Source: Ciona savignyi
Taxonomy: Eukaryota; Chordata; Ascidiacea; Phlebobranchia; Cionidae
Length of the DNA stretch: 64,000 nt
NCBI GenBank assembly: GCA_000149265.1
Contig: CH003278.1
Location: forward strand, 207,551 to 271,550
Reading direction: 5' to 3'
Below the pieces are notes generated by a model. The model was not told where the DNA came from, ran no database searches, and saw nothing but the letters and a program-made list of their open reading frames with translations. How positions within the stretch are numbered: the stretch's first letter is position 1; each line of letters starts with the position of its first letter. The translations under genes and the position numbers were made by a program. Below are positions 1 to 20,600 of the stretch, one piece after another.

Positions 1-1644
1 TAAAAAAAATACGTTAATTAAAATATTCCAGTTTATCACAGAAAGACTGCAAGAATATAATAATTCATTTTAATTTATACAAATATGGATCCTTTAGCAT
101 TCTTTAACCACAAGCAAACAGGATTTGCCTATGTACACCCCATATTCCTTTTTGAAATATTTCAGTGGGCGAAACTTACCTCTCGCCTATTCTGACGTCA
201 TACTTCATAATAGAATTCGCTGGTAAAACCAAACACTTGGAATATTTCAGTACGGAAAACGCCAATGCCAACTGTCGCCTTTTGTGACGTCAGAACAAAA
301 TTTGTATAATACGTTTATATACTTAACTTAGGACGACAATATGCAATAGGCGCAATGCAACAATAAATAGCAGTTTTTATCCTTTTTGTTATGGTATTTT
401 TAAAAACAATTTTTTTTAGCTTTTTCTATATCAGTTAAGGTGTGCTGCATCCATAAGCAGCGCTTATACAAATATATAGTTATGTATAGTAAATACGGTT
501 ACTGCTACATATATTTATACTTACATTGATATCAAAAGGATAACGCACAACTGTGACAAAACCTGGCTGTGGCCATCAATATCATTTGTATGGATTTGAG
601 CTCTCAATACAGAAATGCACCTTTTAAAAAACAAAATTTGATTTAATCCTATAAAAGCATGTACTAAAAAGTATGACTTTGCAACCCTACTTAAGCCGAA
701 CGATATACTATAGATAGGATACTAAACACTGTAGCTAACGGAAAGTTTTGAAATCATTATTTTTGGCCCTTTGTAAGGAGTTTGGCTGCGATGATAAGAA
801 CCCAATACGTTTATTGTGAAAAAAGGGAAAAAAACAATTAATAAACTAATAATTTGTATAACGGTTTGTTTAAAATACGAGTAGACGACTGGACACCATA
901 GGCGATTCGAGTTTTTATACATCTGCCCATAATTTATACATCAAACTTGGACAGGTAGAATAAGTTTTTTAAAAATCTAATTTTGTAACTTTAAAAAAAT
1001 GTAGTTTCAACCAAAATGTGTTTTCAAGCCGCCAATGAAGCACTAAGTTTCGATACAGCTATAACCAATATGTGTCACCCATATAATGTGTAAATAAATA
1101 TCGTTTAATACATGAAGTGATCTCACCCGTATGTTATATTCAGCACAGCTGCAATCAGCAAACGCACACCAAACGTCGTAAATTCTATTGAATTCATATT
1201 CTTTAGTTTTTGTCCAAGATATACTTTACTATCATTATAGTAGCAATATTTCAAGAGCGCCTTCTCTGAAAGATTTTCACAGTTTTCTTTAAATAGTTTT
1301 TTAGGAATAATTCTAGTAATCAACGAATATTGCAACGACAAACAAACATTGTCAGATAAAACCTAGAAAAGATGCTTGTTAAAAACGTTGAAGTTTCTAA
1401 ACACCAACTGTATTTTTTCTGTAAAATGTTAAATCCATAATAAAATTAAAAAATGAAATATCGAAATCTTGCTTAAACACAAACGCGTGTTGGATATAAC
1501 CGCCTCGTAAAATGGACCAAAGTTGGGTTTAAAATGGTACCCTATACACGGATGTGAATATAACCCTGAACTAAATTAACAATGTCAATACTCGTGTACA
1601 CACAGACAATTTATGAAAACAGCTTGTTTATATCTTTTATAACA

Positions 1645-1880
1645 GGTGTCGGCAACCCCTGAAACGGGTGTCACTTTTGAATTTTTTCATTGCACGCTGC
1701 ATGACTTGACGCGCACGCTAAAACTAAAAACAGGTGCAACTTAAACTGTATATAAACTCAAAGTATCTATAATGTATTCTATAATATTAGTAAAATATTT
1801 TTCCCCCATACGCTTTTTAAAATTAAATTGGTTATAGTTAACAATGCAAACCGCACCTTACAAGGGTTGACACGTTATGA
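1645..1880 (+). mobile_element. Decayed hAT-like MITE remnant
   Basis: The left end reads CAGGTGTCGGCAACCC, typical of hAT-type non-autonomous elements. The right side, near 1872-1883, has only a weak inverse (AAGGGTTGACACG). The interior shares phrases with the copy near 5885 (GCACGCTGCA, AAACTCAAA, TATGCAAACCG), so both are diverged members of one family. No clean target-site duplication is visible, so the limits are approximate. Confidence 0.4.
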
Positions 1881-3830
1881 TATTATTCTTTAACTGGCGC
1901 ATAACTAAATGTAAAACTCTTTGATTCTTTGTTGTTATATCTTTGATTCCTTTGTTGTTATTTGCATATAAAAAGTACTTACATACATTTAGCACTAAAT
2001 CTTAACTGTTTGAACGGAGAAGCTTTGAATGTGGCCAAGACCAGCAACCAGACACGTTGTATCGTGTTGAACCTTGTTGACAGGTTAAGCCAACAGCCCT
2101 TTTCGCTTCATTGGGCACCAATTGTTTAACAGAATATAAAATGAACTTTTGTATACCACATTATACATGTTTAATTAAGCAGGGATTCAACCACAATTGG
2201 CATATTTTGTACACCCAGTGGTGATTTGCATAATTGAATGAGTTAGTAAATCAAACTTGTTATCCATGTTCAGATTATATTCTTGTCATATCCTTGTCAT
2301 AAGTGTAGAATATGGCTGACAATCCTGATGTTTAACACGGTGGTTAGAAATGTATTTCTGCAAGCAAAAACCTATCTCTGAGTTACTAAATCAAATGGTT
2401 TTGATGTTGCAAGTTCAATTTTCTGCCATAAGTATATTTAGTAAACAATATTTATGCTTACTTAACCGCAAATCTCGCAAGTTTTTTTGTTAATTAACCT
2501 TTACCGTAAAGGGATTTTTTAAAGATTTTATTATCGCAAAGTCACTGACTGCAGTCCTGCCATTAAACAATGTTTATACAAATTTACATAAATCAAAATT
2601 TTTTAAATCAATGAACCCCTTTCCTTGAACACAAAACCGAACAAATAAATCTGTTTTATTCGGTGCATATTTTCTGCAAGTCTACTCGGTCGAACCTCCT
2701 AAGGCCCGATCACACGTATTGTATATCATATCGTTCGAACTGCGCCCACCATAAGGAAACAAACGCGCGTACTCAGACTTGAAGCGTTTGGAGCCCTAAA
2801 CGAAGAAATAAAGAGACTAAAAGGTTTATGGCAAAATTCTTAATATTGATAGTGCGAAATATTAGACAAATTAAATTTGAATATTAAATACATTCTGTCA
2901 GTTGTTATCGTAAGTTTCTATTTTTGCTTCGAAGGATAACTTCTATAATTTGTAGCCGTTTTTGATCATTTTTATATTTACGAGTTTGATGTTCACGCAA
3001 ACTAATTTTCTAACAAAAATCTGTTTAAACCAAACCAGAACACCCATCAAGCAAATAAATCTGTTACTCTAGGCTTATCTAAGTTTTACTGTTGGTCTAT
3101 TTAATTGGAACTCTATGGGAGAAGTATAACAAAAACCTTCGATCAACACATTTAAGCGAATGTTTGCCGAATTACAATCTTGGAATCCTAGGGTTATATT
3201 TATGAGTGTAGTTATGCTGTGCTGCGCAGTTTTTAAGCTGATATGAAAAATCTGGTTAATAAATGATTTTGATTAAATGCCCGATTATACAAGGATATGA
3301 TTAATAATTTAACAGTCTCAATTTTTCTATGACGTCATATCCAATATGGCGTACCTCCACATGGCAAATGTCACATGTCACTAAATTAATAAGCATTAGG
3401 TCATATACGTTTAATCGCAAAATACAGGTAGACAATTAAATCGCAATCCGTGTAGGTCATTATATCTCGCAATACTAAACACGCAAGCGATTTCTTCTGA
3501 AAAAAACAGGTACAGCGTTTAAATACTGCAGAATTATGACAGAGCAATACTAGAACAGCAACCACATACTGCAGAATATTAACACAAGTAAATGACTCGA
3601 CTGACCTTTACTTCCATGACTAAACTTTTATAAACGAGGTCCCTTTCACATACGCTCGAAAGCCAGGTTCTCGATTTGGTGTATGTGCTCGACTAACATT
3701 TGCAACCGTTAAAACGCTATGCAGAACTGGTTTATTTAAAGCCAACGAATGCTTTCCCAAATTTTCTTATTTAATGGGTATACGTTGACGAGTAGCCTAA
3801 TTTTTAGAAAATCTAAAAAATACATTAAAA

Positions 3831-3892
3831 TTCGCTTTAACATATAGACAAACAAATAAGCATTCGCTTTAACATATAGACAAACAAATAAA
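3831..3892. repeat. Two-copy 32-bp tandem repeat
   Basis: The phrase beginning TTCGCTTTAACATATAGAC occurs at 3831 and again at 3863, essentially identical, giving a two-copy tandem duplication of about 32 bp. It is in non-coding DNA and is probably replication slippage. Confidence 0.8.
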
Positions 3893-4130
3893 ACATAATA
3901 ATAGCAGTACAGATACAGCTCTAAGTAACTGATACCAGACAACGCAGGAAAGGAACTATCTAATTAGACAGGAAATACTTGGTATGCTATATATATAACA
4001 CGGCGACAAATTGATTTGCGCAGTCAAGCGCTGAATCTAGATACGTCAAACCAGAACAAACGGGACATGTGGTTTTACGCTCTAGTCACTAGAGTAGAGT
4101 CTAGTGTATGTTACGAGGGATACGAGGGTA

Positions 4131-4402
4131 CGTCCGACCGGTTAGTAAGGTGGTATAGTGCGACGCCATTTAAGCTAGTTGTAGATTCGAAACTGGTCAC
4201 TAGCTAGTTCATTGTGTCCGTGGGCAAGGCACTTAACGTACATTGCCTGAACCCAGCAGTTTAGGAGTTTTACCAAATTGAAGCAATGTGTATATATCAT
4301 ACATACACAACACACTAGAATAGCTCCATTTACCCGACGGTGGGCGCGATCTGACGATTGCCCGTTGTTAACCCCCTTGGTTTTCCCACTCACGGAAATA
4401 AA
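4131..4402 (+). mobile_element. tRNA-like SINE, diverged near-full copy
   Basis: One of many copies of a SINE family spread over the window. The order of conserved blocks is a tRNA-like head (GACCGGTTAGTAAGG, then a box-B-like GATTCGAAACTGG), the core GTGGGCAAGGCACTTAACG, the block GAACCCAGCAG, then ACACAACACACTAGAATAGC, CCCGACGGTGGGCGCGA, and a tail close to CACTCACGGAAATAAA. The copy is diverged but keeps the full block order. The family name is not asserted. Confidence 0.75.
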
Positions 4403-6724
4403 ATACCTTATGCTTACCTTATTTAAGATATTATTCTGATAGTAAATCTTATTTTTCTCTGAACACAACTAATATTATTGCAGCGTGCGTGATTTTTAAT
4501 GTTTTACGAATGTGAAAGGTTGTTATTACAGTTTTAGTTGCTGTGAGCTACGCTTGTACACGGTTGTATAGATATTCTGAGAACATTTAAACAGTTCTGT
4601 TTAACAAATGTTAAACCTCACTCCAACTGAATAAGTATAGGTCCTTTGTTAAAAAAATCGGTATGTGTTTGTTTATTTCGTCGAGGGCTTTATTAAGTGA
4701 GCCTTGGCCGTCCGAAATCACTAAAAAGAATTACAAAATTGACATATGATAGATAGCATGACCTAAATATACCAAAACACAAAAAAATAGGTTTTTACCC
4801 CGGGGAAGTCCACAAACTAAACTTGTTTACCAGGTTTAGTTTAAAAGTAAACACTCTCTATAAAACCGTGCATGTCTAGAGCGTGGTTTCTAATACTGCT
4901 AAATGTTTTAACCAAATTACAATAGCATTGGTTTCTGCAAACATAAACTGATGGGTCTTTCCCTGAGTTTACTAAAGTCCGAGTGGATACGTCTTATTCA
5001 TGTCCAATCAGCGAATAGTATAATCAGCAAATCGTATAATCAGCGAATAGTAGAAAATGCTCGTCATTTACAAGGCTAGTAACAAGTAACTAGGACAAGC
5101 ATGACTAGCAGAAGTGGAAGCGAATATATTAAATTTAAATGGAAACAAATTGACTGCGTTTGCTTGTAACACTGTGGCTATTCAGGAGATTATTTACTTG
5201 GTTGGCGTGCATATGTCTTGCACTAAATCTAGCCTAAAGTCCCCTAACTACTAAGACTCTGAAATGACTTCCACAATCTGAACTCCGTCTCGAAAGATTT
5301 CTTTAATGTAGCTTAAAAGTTGACAGTGTAAAATACACACGGTTAAACTGAATTGTTGTATATGCGTGGAGGATCATTTAGGTTCGCTAGAAGCCCACGC
5401 CTTTTCGATAATGCATTGAAAAACAAAATATGTCGACGGCATGGTAGCTTATGGTGTATGGTAAGAATGAAATGGGAAGTATCATTGCGGGGGTTATAGC
5501 CGATTGACAGGCCAGAGGAAAATTTGACAGGCCAGAGGAAACAGGTACAGCTGTGCGTGCATTAAGGGCTCACTCCAACAATTTCAACAAAACTGAATAT
5601 GATGCACAAAAAGATATTACACAAGCCGCTAATTTACTACAATACTATGTATATACACTTAAAATTAATTAAAAAGTACATAATTATACTGTAAGCTATT
5701 ATCACTAGAAAATAAAGCTCTAAATAGAAGTTTGAACTAACCTCAAGAAAAGTGTTAAAATAAAAAAAGCATAAGCGGTTACTATATGATATGCGTACGA
5801 TGAATTATTTACAGTAGGCCTACTGTGAATAACTAACATCGTGGGTCTTTAATATGCACCTTGCAAAGTGACCATTTATTAGACCAGAGGTCGGCAACCC
5901 CTGGCACGCGCTCCGCAAGTGGCGCCCGAGAGGTTTATTCATGGAACGCTGCACACGCAAAATCTATGCTATAAACATCTGCAAACTCAAACTGTAGACG
6001 TTGTACAAAATTCACGGTCTTAATTCGTTAAGTATGCAAATAAACAGTCTTAAATACCAATATTCAAACTAGGTGACTATATGCAAACCGTACATAACAA
6101 TGTTTGGCACGCAAAGTTGCTTTCATTATATATTATTTGTTACAATGCAGCCTTCAAAATTGAATTTCCGTAACATAGACTGCTTGTAACGTGGGCACAG
6201 TCAAATATACTCGCTTGCTTCCTCGAAGTGGTATATATTTGTAAAGCAAAAGCGGTTTTCTGTAAATAAAAATCGACTTAAATATAAAAAACACAATATA
6301 ACAAACTCATTAAAAAACTATTCTTACCGAACTGTGCGTGATCCCAATCTAATTTTTTTACATAAATTTGAATTTGCATAAATATATCGTAATGCTCTGC
6401 GAAGAAATAAAGAAAAAAAATCTGTTAATAAACAAATACTATAACCGTTAACAAATACTATAAAACTAAAGACTCATTTGGCTTACAACTGAAATATAAC
6501 AACGAACTTAGAGGTCGAGTATTTAAAGAAGGAAAAAACGTCGATTGCCAATTAGCTTGCGCGTCTTATCGCACAACTTAAGGAAGCCGGAGTTTAGATG
6601 AATTAAGGAACGTAAAGGGCGAGAACAAATTAAAGAACAGTAATAAAAAATGTATACATTATTCATAACCTGGGACACTACATTCAAAACGTTGTCGACC
6701 CCTGGGGTAGACAAAGCCTTAACC
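4403..6724. other. Intergenic stretch with short repeats
   Basis: No gene is recognised. Visible structure includes three direct copies of an AATCAGCGAATAGTA-like unit (about 5006-5052), a duplicated TTGACAGGCCAGAGGAAA (about 5503-5541), a 28-bp near-perfect palindrome around ACAGTAGGCCTACTGT (5805-5832) and a second hAT-like remnant (5885-6118). The rest is AT-rich and shows no clear signal. Confidence 0.6.
5885..6118 (+). mobile_element. Decayed hAT-like MITE remnant, second copy
   Basis: It begins CAGAGGTCGGCAACCCCTGG, a hAT-type terminal sequence. The interior resembles the copy at 1645 (AACGCTGCACACGC, CAAACTCAAACTG, TATGCAAACCGTACA). The right terminus is worn to GTTTGGCACGCAAAGTTGC. 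No 8-bp duplication can be read with confidence. Confidence 0.4.
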
Positions 6725-7080
6725 CAGCGGTTCTCAAACTAGGGTCCGCGGTCTTTTTGGGTCCGCGAGACAATTTTCTGGGACCGCGAAGCACCTTTCA
6801 AAAAATTAAAATGACGCTCGTGAAGAAAAAAAATTGTGTTAAATTAAGTTTTCACGCAACTTTTCTTCCAATAAATTTAACAAACACAATTTGTCATGAA
6901 AGCTTACAGGCTACATAGGCATTTATGTCCTACTATAGTAGGAAATAGTACAACTCCTATTATAGTAGGAGTAAACAAATTTTTTCTTTTTACCTCCATA
7001 TTTTTGGTGGACCGTGAGTCATTTCAAAATTTGCTAGGGGACCGTTGCGTAACTTTTTTAAAAAAGTTTGAGAACCGCTG
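6725..7080. mobile_element. hAT MITE with 8-bp target duplication
   Basis: The terminal inverted repeats are CAGCGGTTCTCAAACT on the left and AGTTTGAGAACCGCTG on the right, exact over 16 bp. The flanks carry an exact 8-bp duplication, CCTTAACC (6717-6724 and 7081-7088), diagnostic of hAT insertion. The 356-bp interior encodes no transposase. It contains two adjacent small palindromes, CCTACTATAGTAGG and CTCCTATTATAGTAGGAG (about 6927-6971). It is a non-autonomous element mobilised in trans. Confidence 0.9.
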
Positions 7081-7274
7081 CCTTAACCCAACACCCCAGT
7101 TAGTTAGCTTAACAATATACGCGTGACCCACAGTTTACCTGGTTAAATATAACTAATACGGATACGATTTTTATGTTTTAATTCCCGCGTAATCGTTCAT
7201 CCATCGCTGTATTTGACGCACAATATGAAAATGAACACTGGTACGTGTTCTTTGAAAATACATTTATCGCTCAC

Positions 7275-7392
7275 TGCCTGGACCCTGCGATTAAACACAG
7301 CAACAATCCCGGCTACCCGACTATGGACACCAGGTAATCTGACGATTGTTAATGTTAACAAACCACCTGCGTTTTCTATGGGGGATTGTGAT
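7275..7392 (+). mobile_element. SINE 3' fragment
   Basis: The blocks ACACAGCAACAATCCCGG, CTACCCGACTATGGACACC, AGGTAATCTGACGATTG and GTTAACAAACCACC follow the order of the SINE 3' half. The tRNA-like head is absent. It lies just downstream of the tektin-1 stop codon, possibly within its 3' flank. Confidence 0.5.
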
Positions 7393-7686
7393 TAATAACG
7401 GAAGCTGTGAGATAACAAATACATCGAATTCAATATTTCAATCGCAATGTTATACTACAGGCTTTTCAATATCGATTTAATGTACAACGCAATAAGGCAC
7501 AAATAACGTTCGCAAAACGAATTATGAAGTGCATCAAATCGGAATTAAAATAAAAACACAACAGGTATCTGTACATTTAAATGCTTATGGCAGGCCATAG
7601 GGACCGTTATTATGCTAAATAGCCTAAAATGAAGGCTTTTTAATAAAAAGTTGTTCTTAATTGCATGACCAGAAGACAAGTGCGGT

Positions 7687-14637
<6,951 letters not shown>

Positions 14638-14840
14638 TAGGATAAGATAGGATATTCATGTTTATCCCCGTTAATGGGAAAACCAAGGGGATTAACACAC
14701 GGGCAATCGTTAGATCACCTCGGCCCACCGTCGGATTACCTGAGCTATTGCAGTGTGTTGTGTATGATAGACACGTTCCTTCAATTTGGTAGAACCCATT
14801 AATCCGCTGGGTTCAGGCAATGTCCGTAAAGTGCCTTAGG
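14638..14840 (-). mobile_element. SINE copy, truncated, first of a tandem pair
   Basis: Read on the plus strand it runs from the tail (GGATAAGATAGGATATTCAT, TTTATCCCC) through ACCTCGGCCCACCGTCGG and GCAGTGTGTTGTGTATG to AATCCGCTGGGTTCAGGC. It is cut off before the tRNA-like head where the next copy begins. Confidence 0.8.
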
Positions 14841-15125
14841 ATAGGATAGGATAGGATATTCATCTTTATCCCTGTGAATGGGAAAACTAAGGGGGTTAAC
14901 ACACGGGCAATCGTCAGATCACCTCGCGCCCATCGTCGGGTTACCGGAGCTTTTGCAGTGTGTTGTATATGATAGACACGTTCCTTCAATTTGGTAGAAC
15001 CCATTAATCCGCTGGGTTCAGGCAATGTTCGTAAAGTGCCTTGCCCAAGGACACAACCGACTAGCTAGCGACCAGTTTCGCACCTTCAACCTTTCGAGTG
15101 AAAGGCGACGCACTTAAAGGAGGCG
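14841..15125 (-). mobile_element. SINE copy, near full length, with ATCCT-type tail
   Basis: The plus strand starts with four repeats of GGATA, the reverse complement of a TATCC-repeat tail. It then passes through every family block to CTTGCCCAAGGACACAACC, TAGCGACCAGTTTCGCACC and the head end CCTTTCGAGTG. It follows a truncated copy in the same orientation, either a tandem insertion into the tail or a local duplication. This is one of the best copies for defining the family. Confidence 0.85.
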
Positions 15126-17620
15126 TTCAACTAATTATTTTCCCTATCTCTCCAATGCAAACTGACCTCACAAAAACGACTGTCACTCAAAATCCTGACA
15201 TAGGAAGTCTTAGATTTTTTCACAATTTAAAATTGAAGCTTGGATCTGCAACCTTAAACTCAAAACCCTACAAAAATTTTGTTTAAAAATTTTGAGCCCA
15301 TACCCCTTCGTACATCGGCAACTTTTTTCCAACAAAACAGCTAGCAGATGCACATTCAACACCTTTATTTTACAAAGCACTGCTCCACGATTACAAAACT
15401 TTACAGCTAAACGAGAACACCGGCGCGCAGCCTAGCACATGCTGCTTTCAACAAAACAAACATTGGGGAATCACCACCATTGTTACTCAGCAAAACACTA
15501 GTTTAAAAACAATGACTCATGGAGGGTACCACTCGTCACATCCTGCCGTTCATAGAGGTCTTAATTGGTTATACGCCATCTTAACCGTTAGACCAACGGG
15601 CCGGACCTTGCCTAAGGAATATTAAAGTTATACATTTTGTTGTAAAACATACCGAAATATATGTTTGTTTAAGCAGAATTACATGGACAATAACCCACAG
15701 GGATCCCTGTCAAAGTTATATGCTATTACTATTAGGACATTTCCGATGTCGATTAGTGACATTTTGTTATTCTTTGGCGTTACAGCTGATTTCCTCGTGA
15801 TTATTATTCTAATTCCTTATACCACCATATACCTTGTAGCAGAATGTATTAATAAATACCAATTTAAAACTTTATGAGATGGTCCAATTATTCCTAACGG
15901 CATTTTACCACGTCAGGTAGGTTGATGCCTGGTGTGTAAAGTTATAAAAGAAACGAATCATTTTATCAGCTTTTACGTTTATACTGCAAACTTTTACGTT
16001 TATACTGCCCCGGTAAGTGTGCTTGAAACAAATAGTGTCATCTGACATTAGTGGAATTTCATTTTAGGGGGTTTTTCTTTTTCCACTCTGGTCCACGCTT
16101 TCGGGCCACACCTTCTCCTAAAGCCGGCTCCCCCACAGTACTGGTCGCGCTTTACCGCACACTTTTCTTCAGGGCTTTATATCGTTTGATCCTAATTAAA
16201 TTTGGATTTGTTCTTTTGCCTAGGTTTGGCGGCCGCGTCCGCTATATTTATTACATTATATCCCTATTTTTTTTAATGACGTGTTTTAACGACTGTTCGT
16301 TTTGCCGTCTTTTCCCGTTCCTGTGTCGAGATTATATTCGTTTGCCATTTTTAAAAAACTGGGGCAAAAAATGAATAAACTAAAACTAAAACGTGTCACA
16401 CACCCAAGTATTACGCTCGCAACTTTCAGTAATATAAAACACATTGCAACAGATTAGGTAAACCGACAGTGGACTCCGGGGTAATCGTTTTATCTTTATT
16501 ACACACATGGGCAACACTAATAGTGAAACTGTTCAGAAAAGATGTGAAAACTAATTCCAACCCTTCTATATACACTGATATCAACCCCAGAACTAACTCA
16601 AACTCCAACCACATTCCTAACGTCCTGTTCTACATTTTCCCTCCAACTTGATATATGCACCACACAATAACAAGCAAAATCCAGATTTTAGATTTATTCA
16701 ATATTCAAATGGCAGCAGATTCCTAACGTATAGTTTTGGCAGTTTCAAATTTAGATTGATCGTGTATGATTTTAGTACGGTACAAAGAAATTTAGCGAAA
16801 CTTTGTAAAACGAATTTGTTTAAGACGCATGCAAAAGGGACGACGCTATATAACAGGTACATACTACAAGGTATGATTGTACAACGAATATATACAAGTT
16901 GAAAGAAGTAGCAGCACTTTCAAAACTATCATCGGGCAGTTTTTACACACAAAAAAGGCAAAACACATAAAAAAAGAACTCATAATGACTTTGTTTCCAC
17001 TTTTTAACTTTTGCATGAAATTACCAAATTAATCGCTTAATTCCAAAATAGTTTCTATACATCCATTATAATATGTATAAGTTGTATGTTATTATTTTTG
17101 GCAAAAATTTAAAACTTTTATTTCAATGGGCACTATCTATTTTCTACCGAAATTTTTTTTAATCATTAACAAACCAGCAATTATATACAATATGTACAAT
17201 TAAAAAAAGTGTAGCTTGTGAATTGTGAATTATTTTAATTAAGCAATTATTTTGATATTTGCCTCCTACAAAATCGCGACCGTTCTTTTCACACACCAAA
17301 ATTTACCAAAAAAAACACCAAACGTTACCAAAACACACTGAGACTGAAATACAACTGTCTGAAAGACCAGAGGAAATAAAAAAGGCAGTTTTCAGCAAGC
17401 CAAATCGTGTTAGTAAGCAACAAAAAGTGTTAGTTATGATTCAGTCAGCACTCAACAATGGTGAGACAGTTTTTACATAGGGGCACAAAACTCTTTACAA
17501 ATGTACAAGCTTGGCTGTTGTTCGTGTGGCGAGGCAAAAAAAGAAGAATTAGTGAAATGTTAAAAACGAATTGAAAACAAGCAAGGTTAGTAAAGTTCTA
17601 AAAAACAAAAAAAAAACTAT
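15126..17620. other. Intergenic stretch, no gene recognised
   Basis: No supported gene is seen. Around 15545-15605 the reverse strand shows a tRNA-like box-A phrase (TTGGTCTAACGGTTAAG) close to the SINE head, probably another SINE end. At about 15969-16008 an 18-bp phrase CTTTTACGTTTATACTGC is duplicated with a 21-bp period. Open frames at 15665-15877, 16051-16374 and 17259-17480 have no recognisable family and no splice context that I trust. Confidence 0.5.
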
Positions 17621-20600
17621 TTACAAGTTCCAATCGATTTCTGGTTTTCCATGGGATTTTAGGTGTTGATTTGCTTTAGAAAAATGATGACAACCCAAAA
17701 AACCCCGGTAAGCAGACAAAGGTGATGGATGCACAGATTTTAAGATCAAATGGCGACTCTGGGTAAAAAAATAGATTTTTAATGTGTGGTTGTGTATACC
17801 AGTAGCCTTATTGAGGGTGTTTTACTGCTTAAATCTAGTAATATAGCAGTAGTGCAGTACATTGGGTGATTATTCAAATGGTTAAGCATACTGTCAGGCA
17901 AAGCTGGTAATACAACACCAATCCAAGTCGTGGCAATGACGTTTTGTCTTTGGTGATAGGGAAGTTGCATGAAACCAGTAGACTTTTTGGGGTGGAAAAA
18001 ATGTATTTATAGTATTCAACACACTGCAACAACACCGACAGTATGCACAAGGGAATCTGAAAATTATCACTGTCCCACACCTAGGGATAAACTCACAATG
18101 ACTGAAAAATCACCTTGTCAATTCGTGAGCCTTTCTTCTGAGCATATGAGCCCCACAACATAAAAACAACATTCTCCAAATTTGAGCTGATCCACGATAT
18201 TACTGCGTCGGTTAATTTCTCCCATCCTTTATCTTTATGTGAATTAGGTTCACTTTTGCGAACAGTTAGTACAGCATTTAGTAAAAGAACACCTGAAAAT
18301 GTCACAGATTACCATTAGTTAAAACAGGCTTACACAAATTTGTAGTCATTTAGACCAAATCTTGAGTTTTACACTGTCCGACCGTTTAGTTCCTGATAAC
18401 ATGTGATACAGGCAGCAGTAAGGTTAAGGAATCACATTCAACTGTAAATAATCTATTGTGTCTCTGGACAATGTACTTAGCAGTCACTGCAAGCACTCAA
18501 TAGGTTAAATAAAAACTATGGAAATGACTCCATTATATACAATGTACTGCAATTGCCCTACTTACCCCTTGTGTAAAAACCCATGTGGTTTAAAACTTTA
18601 AATAAAAAATGAAATGCTCTGCAGTATACATTCACCTTGTTTAGCCCATTTAGTCAAATCTCCATGTTCTGGTATTTCAAATCCCCCATCTACTTCTTCA
18701 TCTGATGCCAACTCTTTAAAAATGTTTTTCAAACTTGGAGGTGGCTCAACCCCTTTCTGTGGAAGAAAATATGATAATTCGTAAAGGAACACATGGAAAA
18801 TTCACATTTTTACATTAAAAGGTCTTTTAAAAGGGTTTATACATCGTTATTGTGAGATCACCTAAAATAAAATGCATTGCTGGATAATTTATCACCAACA
18901 TAGTCAGATTAGCCATATCATATCATGTTGTACTTGAGAGGCATTTCAACTTTTGTACAGCAAACTAGAATCAAATGGGTTGGAGCAACATGTGCCCAGA
19001 CAAAAGACTTTGAACCAGCAAAAGAAAATTCCTAGAACACTTTCCTAGATTTAAAGAAGCAATAGTAAGCTATATCAAACTCTGCAACTATGTCCATCCC
19101 AAGTATTAATACAAGATAGTAGAAGAACACTTAGGCAGTCAAAATGTTAGCGAAACACATCCATCTACTAATTGTTATTGACTTTAATATAAACAGGAAA
19201 TGGCAGTCTAAGTACATTCGATACAAGTCTATCCCAATTAAAACAAGTTAATCAAGATAGATGTGGCTGTTTGCAACAATAATAATTTACTGCAATTAAT
19301 ATATTTGTACTGACTTGAACACTAAAACACAGGCCATGAGCTTGGTGTGGTCCATGGTAAGGATCTTGTCCAAGTATAACCACTTTAGTGTCTCTAATGT
19401 TGCAGTGGTGAGTCCACGAAAACACTTGGTCCGGTGGGGGATAGATGGTATGGTGGGTACGTTCATTTTCCACGTATTTGACTAACTGATGAAAAAACAT
19501 TTTGAATTTTCACACCTTATGAAAAAAGTAACTTTACCCATTTTTTCTTTGTCTTGTTATTTTTATCCGGTTAAGTGAAATATATCTGTGTTGATGGATT
19601 TATACAGGGTTATCGTCTGTAAATGTGTGGTTGGTTTTGTCGTTTTTAAACTGTTGGAAATCCATTTAAAACTATTCATTAAGAGTACTGTAATCATACG
19701 AGAATGATGATCAATATTGTATATTCTGTGTATGGCTAAATTCCAAGACATACTACAATGCATTCTGAAAACCGAAATCTAAGAGTATCAAGTTGAAGGT
19801 CATAGGAAAAATGTTAATTTTATATTTTGTTTTAAGAAAAGATCAACACATATAATGGAAATTAGAATTATTGTTTAAATATACCTTTGTAAAGTATGGT
19901 TTGTTTAATTCAGATTTTAAAGCATCTCTCCAAGTTTTTCCCATACTATGACATATTGCTGTATCAATGACATCCTTTCGGGTCTCCAATTTGGGTGTTT
20001 GTGACACTTGTGTACTAAGGAACATTGTTGTAAATATAATTTCTAAATTAAGATGGAAAGGAAAGGACATACACCGCTGCAAATCCAATTCTAAACAAAA
20101 AATATTCTCAAATAGGGTTATAGTATCTTAATATGGTGGACTGACGTCATTTTTGCAAATCAATTCATTTAACTCCATGAACAGGTATCCAACATTAGCT
20201 TAAGTACCTTTGTATAAAACTTTTGTTTTCCTTATCACATTTTGACCTTTTTGTTTGGAAATGAGCCTGTAATGCAAGTTTAGGCATAAAATTATGTTTG
20301 ACAGTACACTTTTATACCTATATTACATTGTAAAGCCATACCCAGTAACCAATAGCGTAATGTCTCTATTTCAACATGCTATTTACAATTATTTTTTAGG
20401 GAGCCAAATTACTATTTTTTGTTATCATTTATATAAAAACAGTTATGTCTACCGAATGCATGTAATATTGATTATAACACCACCCAGCATTTTTCAACCA
20501 AAATGCTAAATTTGAATAAACTTATCCAAGTATACATATTTCTACACACTTACTGCAGTTGGGTCAGTGCTCGTTCTTTTTCCTGAAAGTTTTGGTGAAA

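Larger units (their letters stand above)
1..4130. other. Intergenic stretch, no gene recognised
   Basis: About 4.1 kb of AT-rich DNA with no convincing exon on either strand; the open frames are short and low-complexity. It holds one decayed hAT-like remnant (near 1645), a 32-bp tandem duplication (3831-3892) and three CRE-like TGACGTCA-type sites (about 191-199, 284-291 and 3329-3337). The last lies next to a YY1-like CAATATGGCG. These sites could be regulatory, but nothing ties them to a gene in the window. Confidence 0.6.

Noticed and set aside
15665..16374. Two open frames of 70 and 107 codons with hydrophobic stretches
   Set aside because: No family resemblance, odd composition, no splice or poly(A) context, and surrounded by repeat fragments; more likely chance frames.
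17259..17480. Lys/Gln-rich open frame of 73 codons on the plus strand just past the UNG stop
   Set aside because: It begins without ATG, has no acceptor in front, and is not recognisable; it overlaps the UNG 3' flank.
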